34,884 bases of DNA from a virus: IMG/VR virus record IMGVR_UViG_3300038825_000757, positions 1-34,884 of that record; one strand, given 5' to 3'. This document shows positions 1 through 5,989 of the stretch, piece by piece. Made by a program: the position numbers and the translations under genes. The notes beneath the pieces were generated by a model that saw only the letters and a program-made list of their open reading frames with translations, searched no databases and had not been told where the DNA came from. Position 1 is the stretch's first letter; each line of letters begins with the position of its first letter.

Positions 1-77
1 TTCCTTAAGTATCCACCACTCTTGAGCGCTGCCTTGGCGACAGTCATATCAGCCCTCTCTGGCTGCTTCTCTGGGGT
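1..77. repeat. Terminal direct repeat, left copy (assembly circularisation overlap)
   Basis: These 77 bases are identical to 34808-34884. The coding frame of a small minus-strand gene continues smoothly when the two copies are merged, so the molecule was assembled as a circle of 34,807 bp. A 77-base overlap equals a commonly used assembler k-mer length, so I read it as an artefact of assembly rather than the phage's physical terminal repeat. The true packaged ends cannot be seen here. Confidence 0.9.
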
Positions 78-95
78 GCGGTCAAATCTACTCAT
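1..95 (-). CDS. Small basic hypothetical protein, N-terminal part (split by window junction)
   Basis: The ATG is at 95, with AAGG 8 to 11 bases upstream as a modest ribosome binding site. Read across the circular junction it continues from 34807 to a TAA at 34783-34785 and gives a 39-residue protein starting MSRFDRTPEKQPERAD and ending LRKKKNEEGT. It is basic, without a recognisable domain. It is the first gene after the terminase small subunit in late transcription order and overlaps the next gene (start 34799) by 17 bases. Function unknown. Confidence 0.55.
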   Translation of the reverse strand, partial: MSRFDRTPEKQPERADMTVAKAALKSGGYLR

Positions 96-144
96 GATCG
101 AACCTTATGCAGAAAAAAATATTTTCCACAATGCACAAATTAAA

Positions 145-171
145 TGGACACCATGGACGGGGTGGACGGGG
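145..171. repeat. Three 9-bp tandem repeats (TGGACGGGG type)
   Basis: Three consecutive 9-mers begin with TGGAC at 145, 154 and 163; the last two are identical (TGGACGGGG) and the first diverges in its last four bases. They lie in the 198-bp gap between the junction gene and the small terminase gene, where no coding frame is apparent. Their place beside the terminase small subunit gene makes a packaging or iteron-like binding site possible, but this is inference. Confidence 0.5.
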
Positions 172-293
172 TACTTCTGGGCAGAAAAATGTGAGTAGGG
201 CACCCCCTTACAATTCTCAACCGCAACTTTTCCCCCACCCCCCTACCTAAGCGTCAAGCATTGCAAGTCTTTTTCTGGCAAATGCAGCGAAGA

Positions 294-671
294 TCAACCA
301 AGGTCAATAGATACACGGATGTCACCTGCCACCTGCACTTGAGAACGATCAATAGGTTTATACCCTGCACGATCTAGCAAATCCTTACTGGCTTCCAACT
401 GGACATACTCAGACTTAGCACTTGTTGCCAACCTTCTCACTGTTCCTGCTGCCAATGTAGCACTCAATCCAAACTCTTCATTCATCCTCTGCATCAAGTA
501 CTGTTGCACATGAGGCAACTTCATTGTCTTGCAAGCAGTCACTCTTCCAGACTCGCCCGAACTGTATCCTGCAATCTCAGCAGCTTCCTTAATGGTGCAT
601 CCTCTTGCTACGATGGTGTCAACAAGTGCAGTCTGTTTATCAGTCAGCTTCTTAGTTGAAATATCATTCAT
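294..671 (-). CDS. Terminase small subunit (putative)
   Basis: 125 residues from ATG 671, chosen because GGAAGG lies about 10 bases upstream; a longer frame to 716 would run through a G-rich tract. The N-terminal half (about residues 8-55) reads LTDKQTALVDTIVARG, then AAEIAGYSS, and an HVQQYL segment, the helix-turn-helix pattern of terminase small subunits that bind the packaging site. The C-terminal part (EYVQLEASKDLLDRAGY, then a short beta tail) also fits that family. The small subunit recognises phage DNA and hands it to the large subunit (31209-32729), here separated from it by eleven tiny genes. It is the first gene leftward of the divergent control region. The assignment rests on motif and context; another HTH DNA-binding protein is the alternative. 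Confidence 0.7.
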   Translation of the reverse strand: MNDISTKKLTDKQTALVDTIVARGCTIKEAAEIAGYSSGESGRVTACKTMKLPHVQQYLMQRMNEEFGLSATLAAGTVRRLATSAKSEYVQLEASKDLLDRAGYKPIDRSQVQVAGDIRVSIDLG

Positions 672-689
672 TGATTGATCCTTCCGTTG

Positions 690-714
690 CCCCCCCTCTC
701 CCTCTCTCCCCCCC
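690..714 (-). promoter_or_regulatory. G-rich tract in the leader of the small terminase gene
   Basis: On the minus strand the runs are G7, G3 and G7 separated by AGAGA and AGA. The longer runs can each supply two G-triplets, so a four-stranded G-quadruplex could form in DNA or in the late mRNA leader, just upstream of the ribosome binding site of the gene starting at 671. Structure formation is inferred. Confidence 0.4.
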
Positions 715-747
715 ATCTAAGCCTTATCCCAAGCATCTGTGTCAATA

Positions 748-784
748 GTAACGTAACGTCACCTTGCATTTAACGTGGCGTCAC
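748..784. promoter_or_regulatory. Two operator-like half-conserved palindromes
   Basis: GTAACGTAACGTCAC at 748-762 differs by one base from the perfect palindrome at 3566-3580. A weaker relative (TTAACGTGGCGTCAC, 11 of 15) occupies 770-784. The two start 22 bp apart, about two helical turns, as expected for cooperative binding of a dimeric regulator. They sit upstream of the small terminase gene, where a late promoter would be. Confidence 0.5.
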
Positions 785-860
785 ACCTTGCCAAATGTAT
801 TGACGCACTGTTTCAAAATGATTGTTCCAATCATGTAACTCCGTTGGCCTATGCGGGGCA

Positions 861-903
861 CAAGCTGTTCACAGCTTGACCAAGATGACCTTTAAAAAGG
901 TCA
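861..903. promoter_or_regulatory. Tandem 18-bp perfect inverted repeats (8-2-8)
   Basis: 861-878 is CAAGCTGT, TC, ACAGCTTG; 886-903 is TGACCTTT, AA, AAAGGTCA. Both have perfect 8-bp arms around a 2-bp spacer and their starts are 25 bp apart. No T-run follows either, so they look like protein-binding operators rather than terminators. They lie in the middle of the divergent control region. Confidence 0.55.
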
Positions 904-974
904 ACCAAACTAACTCTCGGTTCATTCCTCACTGGTAGCCGCACCCGCGCAGATGAAAGCTCTTCACCTCTGCA

Positions 975-993
975 CTTTTGCTTTGGGCAAAAG
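975..993. repeat. Inverted repeat (7-bp arms)
   Basis: CTTTTGC at 975-981 and GCAAAAG at 987-993 form a 7-bp stem with a 5-base loop inside the divergent control region. Role unknown. Confidence 0.4.
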
Positions 994-1449
994 CTGCTTG
1001 AGGCTTGTGCTTTCTTTACTGCGCTATGATCGGCACGAAACCAGATTAAATGCTATTGCAGTTTAGTGGCATGTGCTTGCGCCCATGCTGTACAATCTTG
1101 GGGCCCCATCCCCTTTCTGAGCCTCACTCTACGCATCTCCACTCCGACTCGCTCGACGTGGGACTATTAAACGCCCTAAGTCACCGCATGTTGATACTTA
1201 TTGGAAGGCTCGCTTCGATTCCGATTGCTTAAAATTGATTGCTTTCGCTCGTTCTGCTTTGTTTGTGCGATAAATACGCCGACCATGCACATTCGCTGAC
1301 GCAAACGTGCAAGGCTCTATGTATTTTGCACAAACGGCATCACTAGCGTCACACACACACACAGATGCGGGCTTATACCCCCTGTAGGCTTCAACCCATT
1401 GAAAAGTCAAAGGGCAGACTTTTATTTGCGCATACGCGCTAATCAAAAA

Positions 1450-1531
1450 AAGTCTAGCTGAACCGCGAAGGGCGGCTTTGACTTACGGAAGGGATGCCGC
1501 ACCGCCTAGGGGCGGCTTGGCGATCCCTTCC
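1450..1531 (+). ncRNA. Two adjacent strong hairpins in the early leader
   Basis: Hairpin 1: AAGTC (1450-1454) pairs with GACTT (1480-1484), with an inner CCGC/GCGG stem (1463-1466 with 1472-1475). Hairpin 2: GGAAGGGAT (1487-1495) pairs with ATCCCTTCC (1523-1531), GCC (1496-1498) with GGC (1519-1521) and CCGCC (1502-1506) with GGCGG (1511-1515), loop TAGG. Hairpin 2 thus has about 17 base pairs in 45 bases. Both are 75 to 160 bases upstream of the first early gene (1608). No clean T-run follows, so a leader or RNA-processing structure is as likely as a terminator. Confidence 0.55.
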
Positions 1532-1607
1532 TTTCAAGCTGTTCAAGCAAGAACAACGGTATAGCCCATACTGTGTGGGTGTGCTTTTAAACTAAAGGAG
1601 TATTAAA

Positions 1608-2081
1608 ATGGCACAGACTAAAACAAACGTCAGATACAGACCGTACACGATAGATCAGGAAGGGATGTTCGCTTACTACTATCATCAACGCAACTGGATA
1701 CCTGCGCGGATGTTCCACGAATTTCCTCAATGGGGTCAGGCATACAACGCCTATTGGCAAGAGAAAGAAGGCATCAAGCCCGACCCAGATACAATGCCAA
1801 GGGACTACCTAGTATGGCCTGATGGTTCAGTAATGCTAAAGGACGAGTATTGCGAAGTAAGGGATGCGTATCTGGGTCAGGATTATAAACAAGCAAATGC
1901 TGCTGAGCTAAACCCACTTCAGAGAGATGAGGTTGAGGCAAGTGTAGAGGTTATTTTGGAATACTATTATGACCGCTGTTGGTTTCCGAAAGACTTAGCA
2001 GAACTGCACCCTCATCTGGCTAAGCGATACTCCGCATATTACGACTGGAGGATTCAAGACGCAACGGATAACCTCTCATGA
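1608..2081 (+). CDS. Hypothetical protein with internal duplication
   Basis: 157 residues from ATG 1608 with AAAGGAG just upstream. First gene of the early block. It is rich in aromatic residues and appears built from two copies of a module of about 33 residues: near residues 20-53 (YYYHQRNWIPARMF, then a QAYNAYW segment) and near residues 114-147 (EYYYDRCWFPKDL, then a KRYSAYYDW segment). The shared pattern is YYY, four residues, W-x-P, then Y-x-AY about 12 to 14 residues further on. No enzyme motif, signal peptide or membrane segment is visible. Early position suggests a host take-over or regulatory role, but I do not recognise the family. Confidence 0.75.
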   Translation: MAQTKTNVRYRPYTIDQEGMFAYYYHQRNWIPARMFHEFPQWGQAYNAYWQEKEGIKPDPDTMPRDYLVWPDGSVMLKDEYCEVRDAYLGQDYKQANAAELNPLQRDEVEASVEVILEYYYDRCWFPKDLAELHPHLAKRYSAYYDWRIQDATDNLS

Positions 2082-2094
2082 TCGTGAGAGCAAA

Positions 2095-2120
2095 GGTAGC
2101 GCGACTAATACCGCGCTGCC
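2095..2120 (+). ncRNA. Intergenic hairpin with TAATACCGCGCTG motif, copy 1
   Basis: GGTAGCGCG (2095-2103) pairs with CGCGCTGCC (2112-2120), nine pairs including one G-U, around an 8-base loop. It starts 14 bases after the stop of the preceding gene. The 13-mer TAATACCGCGCTG is shared with the hairpin at 3083-3108, which also follows an early gene stop. No T-run follows, so an mRNA-stabilising or RNase III-type processing hairpin is more likely than a terminator. Confidence 0.5.
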
Positions 2121-2189
2121 TACCCTTCAAGGTCTTACCAATTCGGATAGGCCTTGATACCACAACATATTGTAAGATTTACTTCTGCC

Positions 2190-2261
2190 GAGCGGAAATC
2201 GACAGAGAGTAAAGGGCGCGGCTGACGCCGACCCTTGACTCTCAGTCGAAGGTTTCCGCTC
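2190..2261 (+). ncRNA. 72-nt nearly fully paired hairpin
   Basis: Successive stems: GAGCGGAAA (2190-2198) with TTTCCGCTC (2253-2261); TCGAC (2199-2203) with GTCGA (2245-2249); GAGAGT (2205-2210) with ACTCTC (2238-2243); AAGGG (2212-2216) with CCCTT (2232-2236); CGGC (2219-2222) with GCCG (2227-2230) around a TGAC loop. That is 29 pairs with only single mismatches and one 3-base bulge. It lies in the 231-bp gap between two early genes and ends 51 bases before the next ATG (2313). It could be a small structured RNA, a processing site or a single-strand initiation hairpin for replication. Confidence 0.6.
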
Positions 2262-2312
2262 TGGTGGGAGTTACTATCAAATAAACTTGTCATTCAAAAA
2301 TGGAGAAATAAA

Positions 2313-3074
2313 ATGACTGTACTAAACGATCTAGAATTTGTGAACAAGAAGTACGAAGCCGCAAAAGTAGGTGAGGGTTGTACTTTAATTGAAGCGTACT
2401 GCGCAATTGCGTCAGAGTTTTATGACCCTGCCGAGCGGTACGACCCCACCGAGGGCAAGCATGTGCTTGTAAATACTCAACGCTTTGCGCAGCTTCAAAT
2501 GCTACAAAAGATTGGCAATCACCTATACGCCAAGCTTCATAATCCTCAGACCAACGTGGATAAGAACAAGCGCGTATGGTACAAGGGATTGCTTCATCAG
2601 CTTGAGGCCCAACAGCAAGAGGAGCGCGAAAAGAGCGAACCATACACAGGGCAAGATGGCGTAATGCGAGAGCTACCCGAGCAGGTTATGCAAGAGCTAG
2701 AAACTCTGTGGACACGCATCGACGATACCAAGCAAGAAATATTGCAGGTAGAAACTAACCTCAACAACCTTATGGATGTACTAGAGGTTGCGACTGGCGA
2801 AGCGTTCAAGCCTTATGAATACTGGAAGTTGCCACAGTATAACGCTCAACAGGACATCAGGCCCGAAGCTACCACCGACAGAGAGAACAGCTTCATGGCT
2901 AGAGCAGCCGCAAGAGGCATCAAGGTCAGCCCTCGCACAGAGGTTCAAACCGATGCAGTAGGTACTGAGGTCGGCAGTGGCAACACATCTCACCATGAGA
3001 TTGACGCCATGTTTAAGAAAGAAGAAACCAAAGCGGCTAATAAGAAAGGTGGTCGCAAGAAGAAGAGCGCATAA
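2313..3074 (+). CDS. Hypothetical early protein, coiled coil with basic tail
   Basis: 253 residues from ATG 2313, chosen because GGAG lies 7 bases upstream; the frame is open further upstream only through the hairpin at 2190-2261. The middle (about residues 95-155) is rich in Q, E and K with heptad-like spacing (LHQLEAQQQEEREK and later IDDTKQEILQVETNL), suggesting a coiled coil. The C-terminus is strongly basic (KKGGRKKKSA), suggesting nucleic acid contact. No catalytic motif is seen. It is the second early gene, flanked by structured intergenic regions on both sides. Function unknown. Confidence 0.75.
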   Translation: MTVLNDLEFVNKKYEAAKVGEGCTLIEAYCAIASEFYDPAERYDPTEGKHVLVNTQRFAQLQMLQKIGNHLYAKLHNPQTNVDKNKRVWYKGLLHQLEAQQQEEREKSEPYTGQDGVMRELPEQVMQELETLWTRIDDTKQEILQVETNLNNLMDVLEVATGEAFKPYEYWKLPQYNAQQDIRPEATTDRENSFMARAAARGIKVSPRTEVQTDAVGTEVGSGNTSHHEIDAMFKKEETKAANKKGGRKKKSA

Positions 3075-3082
3075 CTCTTCAA

Positions 3083-3108
3083 GGGGCAGCGTAATACCGC
3101 GCTGTCCC
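3083..3108 (+). ncRNA. Intergenic hairpin with TAATACCGCGCTG motif, copy 2
   Basis: GGGGCAGCG (3083-3091) pairs with CGCTGTCCC (3100-3108), nine pairs with one G-U and an 8-base loop. It begins 8 bases after a stop codon. Size, loop length and the 13-mer TAATACCGCGCTG match the hairpin at 2095-2120. Confidence 0.5.
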
Positions 3109-3308
3109 AACCCACTCACCAAAGGATTTGCCAATGTTTCACTTCATCATTACCCTTTTCTATCAACTGCTACGTCTTGCAAAGCAAACGTCACCTAAAG
3201 CAGACAGGAAAGCCGTAATGTGTTTTGCATTATTCCGATCAAAGATCGGGCAAAACTGGAGTGCTTGCCACTGGCTAATACCTGTGTTCCATATCAACCG
3301 CCCAAGTC

Positions 3309-3361
3309 AAAGGGGTTTCACCCCTTTAACAATTCCCCACAAGGAGACTGCGTACTCCTTG
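3309..3361 (+). ncRNA. Two consecutive perfect hairpins
   Basis: AAAGGGGT (3309-3316) pairs with ACCCCTTT (3320-3327) over a 3-base loop. CAAGGAG (3340-3346) pairs with CTCCTTG (3355-3361) over an 8-base loop. A third, smaller one (CCGATC, AAA, GATCGG) is at 3235-3249. The second stem buries an AAGGAG that would otherwise resemble a ribosome binding site, but no start codon follows it closely. Confidence 0.5.
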
Positions 3362-3565
3362 ACCTGTTGCCTAGCGTGACATAGCAACCGTTGCGCATGG
3401 GGCGGCTTGGGGCCACAATCAGGACTACTTACTACGGTGAGATATTTGCAATGCAGATTTGTGTATCAACTTCAACTGTATCAACTCTGTCAACAAGCAA
3501 AAGCGTCCGAGTAATTAGTATACAACCAAAAGTAAAGTGTCCGGTTATTTATATAAGGAGCCAAA

Positions 3566-3580
3566 GTGACGTAACGTCAC
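3566..3580. promoter_or_regulatory. Perfect 15-bp palindrome, probable operator
   Basis: GTGACGTAACGTCAC has two 7-bp arms around one central base. A one-mismatch copy is at 748-762 and a weaker one at 770-784 in the divergent control region. It lies 69 bases before the gene starting at 3649, close to where a promoter for the DUF932 gene group would be. A dimeric HTH regulator, perhaps one of those coded at 6014-6419, is a possible partner. Confidence 0.55.
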
Positions 3581-3602
3581 AATAGATTATTAATTATTAA
3601 CA

Positions 3603-3651
3603 CTGCATACTAGCAGTTGTTAACCCACTGTCCAGAAAGGAGAACATCATG
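3603..3651 (+). promoter_or_regulatory. Conserved 49-nt leader, copy A
   Basis: From CTGC at 3603 to the ATG at 3649-3651. Ungapped, 36 of 49 bases match 7318-7366. The shared parts are an inverted repeat CTGCATA..GCAG, an ACTGT block and AAGGAGAA-ATC before the start codon. Each copy leads one early gene group, so they probably share promoter or operator elements. Confidence 0.55.
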
Positions 3652-4086
3652 GACAACAAAACTAAACAAACCGCAATGCTCACACGCATGAAGATCGTTA
3701 GGAATTTTGTAAATGATCGACAAAATTACTTAAACAGTCTTGAGTATTATTCAGCAGAAATCGAGATTGTATTTGGTGACAGCTACGATGAAAGCCTTAT
3801 TGCTAGAGCTAAAGTCTACAGCAAGCCTTTTGCCGATGAAGACTCAAATTATAAAACGTTTGGAATAAAAGCAGAAACCTTTGAAGATGATGTGCAAGAG
3901 ATTGATGACCACATCAAGTCTTTGCCCAATCTGAAGTCAGCAAAGCAAGCCATCTTAATGAGGCAGCTTGAAGCAGTAAGAGAAAGTTCAGACGATCTTG
4001 GCTTAAACTTCTCAGCAGCAATCACAGAGATCATGGAATCTCTATCCTCTAACATCTTAGAAGCACCGAAAGGAGATGTCGCATGA
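3649..4086 (+). CDS. Hypothetical acidic protein
   Basis: 145 residues from ATG 3649 with AAAGGAG 6 bases upstream. Acidic and mostly helical by composition; no recognised domain, signal peptide or membrane segment. It overlaps the next gene by ATGA (4083-4086), so the two are probably translated together. It opens the gene group led by the conserved leader 3603-3651. Function unknown. Confidence 0.75.
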   Translation: MDNKTKQTAMLTRMKIVRNFVNDRQNYLNSLEYYSAEIEIVFGDSYDESLIARAKVYSKPFADEDSNYKTFGIKAETFEDDVQEIDDHIKSLPNLKSAKQAILMRQLEAVRESSDDLGLNFSAAITEIMESLSSNILEAPKGDVA

Positions 4087-4922
4087 CATTCATGAAACCT
4101 ATCAACGATTGGAACTTCCCAATCAAGATGATGCCAACGCCTAACGCCGTAACTGGTGAGCCTGTACCCAATTCGGTACAGGTGATCCGCACTGACACTG
4201 ATGAAGTGATGGGCGTTCACGGCAGTAAATACAAACCTGTCAGCCATGACCTAGCTGTTGAATCTATACTTGATGCAGCTAAAACAGCTAACATTAGTTC
4301 AGACTTCAAAACTAAGATCGAAGTCTATGAAGGTGGTCGCAAGCTAAGAGCTAGGATCATATGGCCTGATGTAACTATCGAACCAGAGGTCGGTGACTAT
4401 GTGCGATACGAAGCGCTAGCAACTAATAGTCTTGATGGCAGTTGGTCGTTTACTCAATGGAGTCAAGGCAATCGGTTATGGTGTAAAAACGGTTGCACCA
4501 CTGCTGACATCTCAGCTTATTCTAAATACAAACACACACGATCCATCAACGTAGAAGGATCGGCTATCAAGATTGCCAATGGGATGTCTGCTTTCAAGGA
4601 GCAGAAAGGCATATGGCAATCTTACATGGGTGTGAAAGTCAGCAATGACCAAGCAGAAAGCTTCTTCAAAAAGCACCTCTGCAAAATGCACACTCGCCAA
4701 GCCAACATCACCAAGACCAACGAGCGCCAACTAGAAAACCTGCTCGGTCTATGGGGCGACGAGCGATCACATCTCGGCCCGAACAAGTGGGCTTTATACA
4801 ATACCCTAACGCATTGGGCGACACACACTCAGGATATGCGCAGCCCTCATACAGCGCGTCATAATCGTGAGGCAATCATCACCAGTGCAATGCGTTCTAG
4901 CGCATGGAAAGAGCTAGCATGA
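4083..4922 (+). CDS. DUF932 family protein
   Basis: 279 residues from ATG 4083 with GGAG 9 bases upstream. The opening segment after the FP start (VIRTDTDEVMGVHGSKYKPV), the middle NSLDGSWSFTQW and the LWCKNGCTTAD segment match the DUF932 (phage/plasmid-like, TIGR03299) family found on many phages and plasmids. The biochemical role is not established; a tie to replication or anti-restriction has been suggested by context only. It overlaps genes on both sides by ATGA and so belongs to one translational unit with 3649-4086 and 4919-5104. The family call is fairly secure, the function is not. Confidence 0.8.
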   Translation: MTFMKPINDWNFPIKMMPTPNAVTGEPVPNSVQVIRTDTDEVMGVHGSKYKPVSHDLAVESILDAAKTANISSDFKTKIEVYEGGRKLRARIIWPDVTIEPEVGDYVRYEALATNSLDGSWSFTQWSQGNRLWCKNGCTTADISAYSKYKHTRSINVEGSAIKIANGMSAFKEQKGIWQSYMGVKVSNDQAESFFKKHLCKMHTRQANITKTNERQLENLLGLWGDERSHLGPNKWALYNTLTHWATHTQDMRSPHTARHNREAIITSAMRSSAWKELA

Positions 4923-5104
4923 AACAGCAATGGATTATGGTGATGTCAAAAGCACCTTTCCAAAAAGAGTTTGGAATGGACAAAGGTTTTAGCATTACTG
5001 AATTGGGTGCCAAAAAAGCAATGGAGAAAGCTCAATCCTATATGGAAGAACAGTCCAGTATGTTCAGGGATTTTGAATTCTTTTTACAAGGAGGAGAATG
5101 GTAA
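4919..5104 (+). CDS. Small hypothetical protein
   Basis: 61 residues starting at ATG 4919 (MKQQWIMVMSKAPF), overlapping the DUF932 stop by ATGA, with GGAAAGAG upstream. It ends in EFFLQGGEW. The last codons carry the GGAGGAG that serves the next gene. Helical and charged; no family recognised. Confidence 0.65.
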   Translation: MKQQWIMVMSKAPFQKEFGMDKGFSITELGAKKAMEKAQSYMEEQSSMFRDFEFFLQGGEW

Positions 5105-5105
5105 C

Positions 5106-5309
5106 TTGAAAGCAACACGACAGCATTACAGATACATAGCGGACAACTTTGCGCCGCTTGTATCATCACCCATCGTAATCGAACAGATTGCTGATGATCT
5201 TGAGAAACTAAACAAAAAGTTTAATCGTAAAAAGTTTCTCGCAAGAGCCATCGCTAAATGGGAGCAGAAAAATCTGCCACCAATTATTGATGATGAAATC
5301 CCATACTAA
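5106..5309 (+). CDS. Small hypothetical protein with SSB-like C-terminal tip
   Basis: 67 residues from TTG 5106. The frame has no ATG or GTG at the right place, but GGAGGAG at 5091-5097 sits 8 bases before the TTG, which decides the start. The protein reads TRQHYRYIADNFAPLV, then a basic helix (LNKKFNRKKFLARAIAKWE), and ends DDEIPY. That acidic, hydrophobic-ended tip resembles the DDIPF tail of single-strand binding proteins, and the SSB-like protein at 8694-9092 ends in DDIPF. A role near SSB partners is speculation. Confidence 0.6.
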   Translation: MKATRQHYRYIADNFAPLVSSPIVIEQIADDLEKLNKKFNRKKFLARAIAKWEQKNLPPIIDDEIPY

Positions 5310-5323
5310 AAGGAGACAGCAAA

Positions 5324-5533
5324 ATGGGAATTAAAATTATCCGTGGACTAAAAATGCCGCAAGCAAGAGGCAGCAATATAAGATCAACTATTATCTTAAT
5401 GGAAATTGGTGACGCTGTTAAAGCAAACTCACCAACTCAAGCAACTTACATTAGAAAAGTAATGCTTGGCCTTGGATTTAAATGCTCTCAACGAAAAATA
5501 GGTAATGACATTTACCTTTGGAGGACAGCATAA
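5324..5533 (+). CDS. Small basic hypothetical protein
   Basis: 69 residues from ATG 5324 with AAAGGAG 9 bases upstream. Starts MGIKIIRGLKMPQARG. The part about residues 24-66 (MEIGDAVKANSPTQATYIRK, then LGLGFKCSQRKIGNDIYLW) looks like a compact helix-turn-helix with a strand pair, as in small DNA-binding regulators, but no named family is certain. It overlaps the next gene by TAATG. Confidence 0.6.
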   Translation: MGIKIIRGLKMPQARGSNIRSTIILMEIGDAVKANSPTQATYIRKVMLGLGFKCSQRKIGNDIYLWRTA

Positions 5534-5826
5534 TGAGAGCAGAAATGATTGCCGTTGTTCGCAACGATTGTATCCATGATCCAGACGCTGCATCAGCAGC
5601 ACAATATTATCGCATGGGTCAATTATGCTATGAGTGTACGTTCTTAAACCCTCATGCTGTTCTTAAGCTACCAAGCTTGGACTTCCCTTTGTCAAAGCAA
5701 GATGCCTCAGATTATATCTCTGAACTAATGGAGATAAAAAATTCTTTGCGCATTGAGTGGATCAAGAACAACCCAAGCGCAGTGCCGCCTTGGATGCGAG
5801 AAGGAGAGATCAGTGACCAAGACTGA
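5533..5826 (+). CDS. Hypothetical protein
   Basis: 97 residues from ATG 5533 (MRAEMIAVVRNDC). TAATG overlap with the previous stop and GGAGG 10 bases upstream choose this start over a TTG five codons earlier. Mixed helix and strand composition, no motif recognised. Its end carries the AAGGAG used by the next gene. Confidence 0.65.
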   Translation: MRAEMIAVVRNDCIHDPDAASAAQYYRMGQLCYECTFLNPHAVLKLPSLDFPLSKQDASDYISELMEIKNSLRIEWIKNNPSAVPPWMREGEISDQD

Positions 5827-5989
5827 TATTGAACAAGCCATTGAACGCGAGAGAAAAGATTACAATGAACTTCTCGCAAAGTATGGCTCTGGTGTGAGGC
5901 CAAGTTGGGTATCGACCGAACTAGCCCACATTGGCATAGCCATACAAGGCTATAAACTTCAGCTAAAAGAAATGGAGGTTGACTTCTAG
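5813..5989 (+). CDS. Small hypothetical protein, helical
   Basis: 58 residues from GTG 5813 (VTKTDIEQAIERERKDYNEL), with AAGGAGAG 5 to 12 bases upstream. The upstream part of the frame overlaps the previous gene and lacks a ribosome binding site. Highly charged N-terminal helix, then YGSGVRPSW and a second helix. Function unknown. Confidence 0.6.
   Translation: MTKTDIEQAIERERKDYNELLAKYGSGVRPSWVSTELAHIGIAIQGYKLQLKEMEVDF

Larger units (their letters stand above)
717..1607. other. Divergent non-coding control region
   Basis: About 890 bp lie between the leftward late block (first gene start 671) and the rightward early block (first gene start 1608). Short open frames exist (for example 1050-1232 and 1198-1446) but have no ribosome binding site and no convincing protein character. 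Instead the region carries a variant 15-bp palindrome pair (748-784), two tandem 18-bp inverted repeats (861-903), a hairpin at 975-993, a CA-repeat near 1350-1362, a weak hairpin at 1402-1423 and two strong hairpins at 1450-1531. It is the natural place for divergent promoters, operators and possibly a replication origin; I could not identify a clear -35/-10 pair. Confidence 0.7.
3075..3648 (+). other. Hairpin-rich intergenic region without a supported gene
   Basis: This 574-bp stretch separates two early genes. It holds hairpins at 3083-3108, 3235-3249, 3309-3327 and 3340-3361, a small palindrome at 3384-3394, the 12-mer GGGGCGGCTTGG at 3399-3410 (also at 1509-1520), the 15-bp palindrome at 3566-3580 and the conserved leader at 3603-3651. 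Open frames such as 3134-3379 and 3391-3585 run straight through these inverted repeats and do not look like proteins. Confidence 0.6.

Noticed and set aside
1130-1232. Possible tRNA (CTTCGATTCC resembles a T-arm)
   Set aside because: No matching acceptor or anticodon stems can be drawn around it; no tRNA was found elsewhere by eye.
1350-1362. CA dinucleotide run as a regulatory repeat
   Set aside because: Short simple repeat; no further support.
1050-1446. Open frames 1050-1232 (+) and 1198-1446 (-) as genes
   Set aside because: No ribosome binding site, biased low-quality protein sequence, and position inside a palindrome-rich control region.
3134-3585. Frames at 3134-3379 and 3391-3585 as early genes
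   Set aside because: They run through several perfect hairpins and their translations lack protein-like character; the first has a passable AAAGGA upstream, so a small doubt remains.
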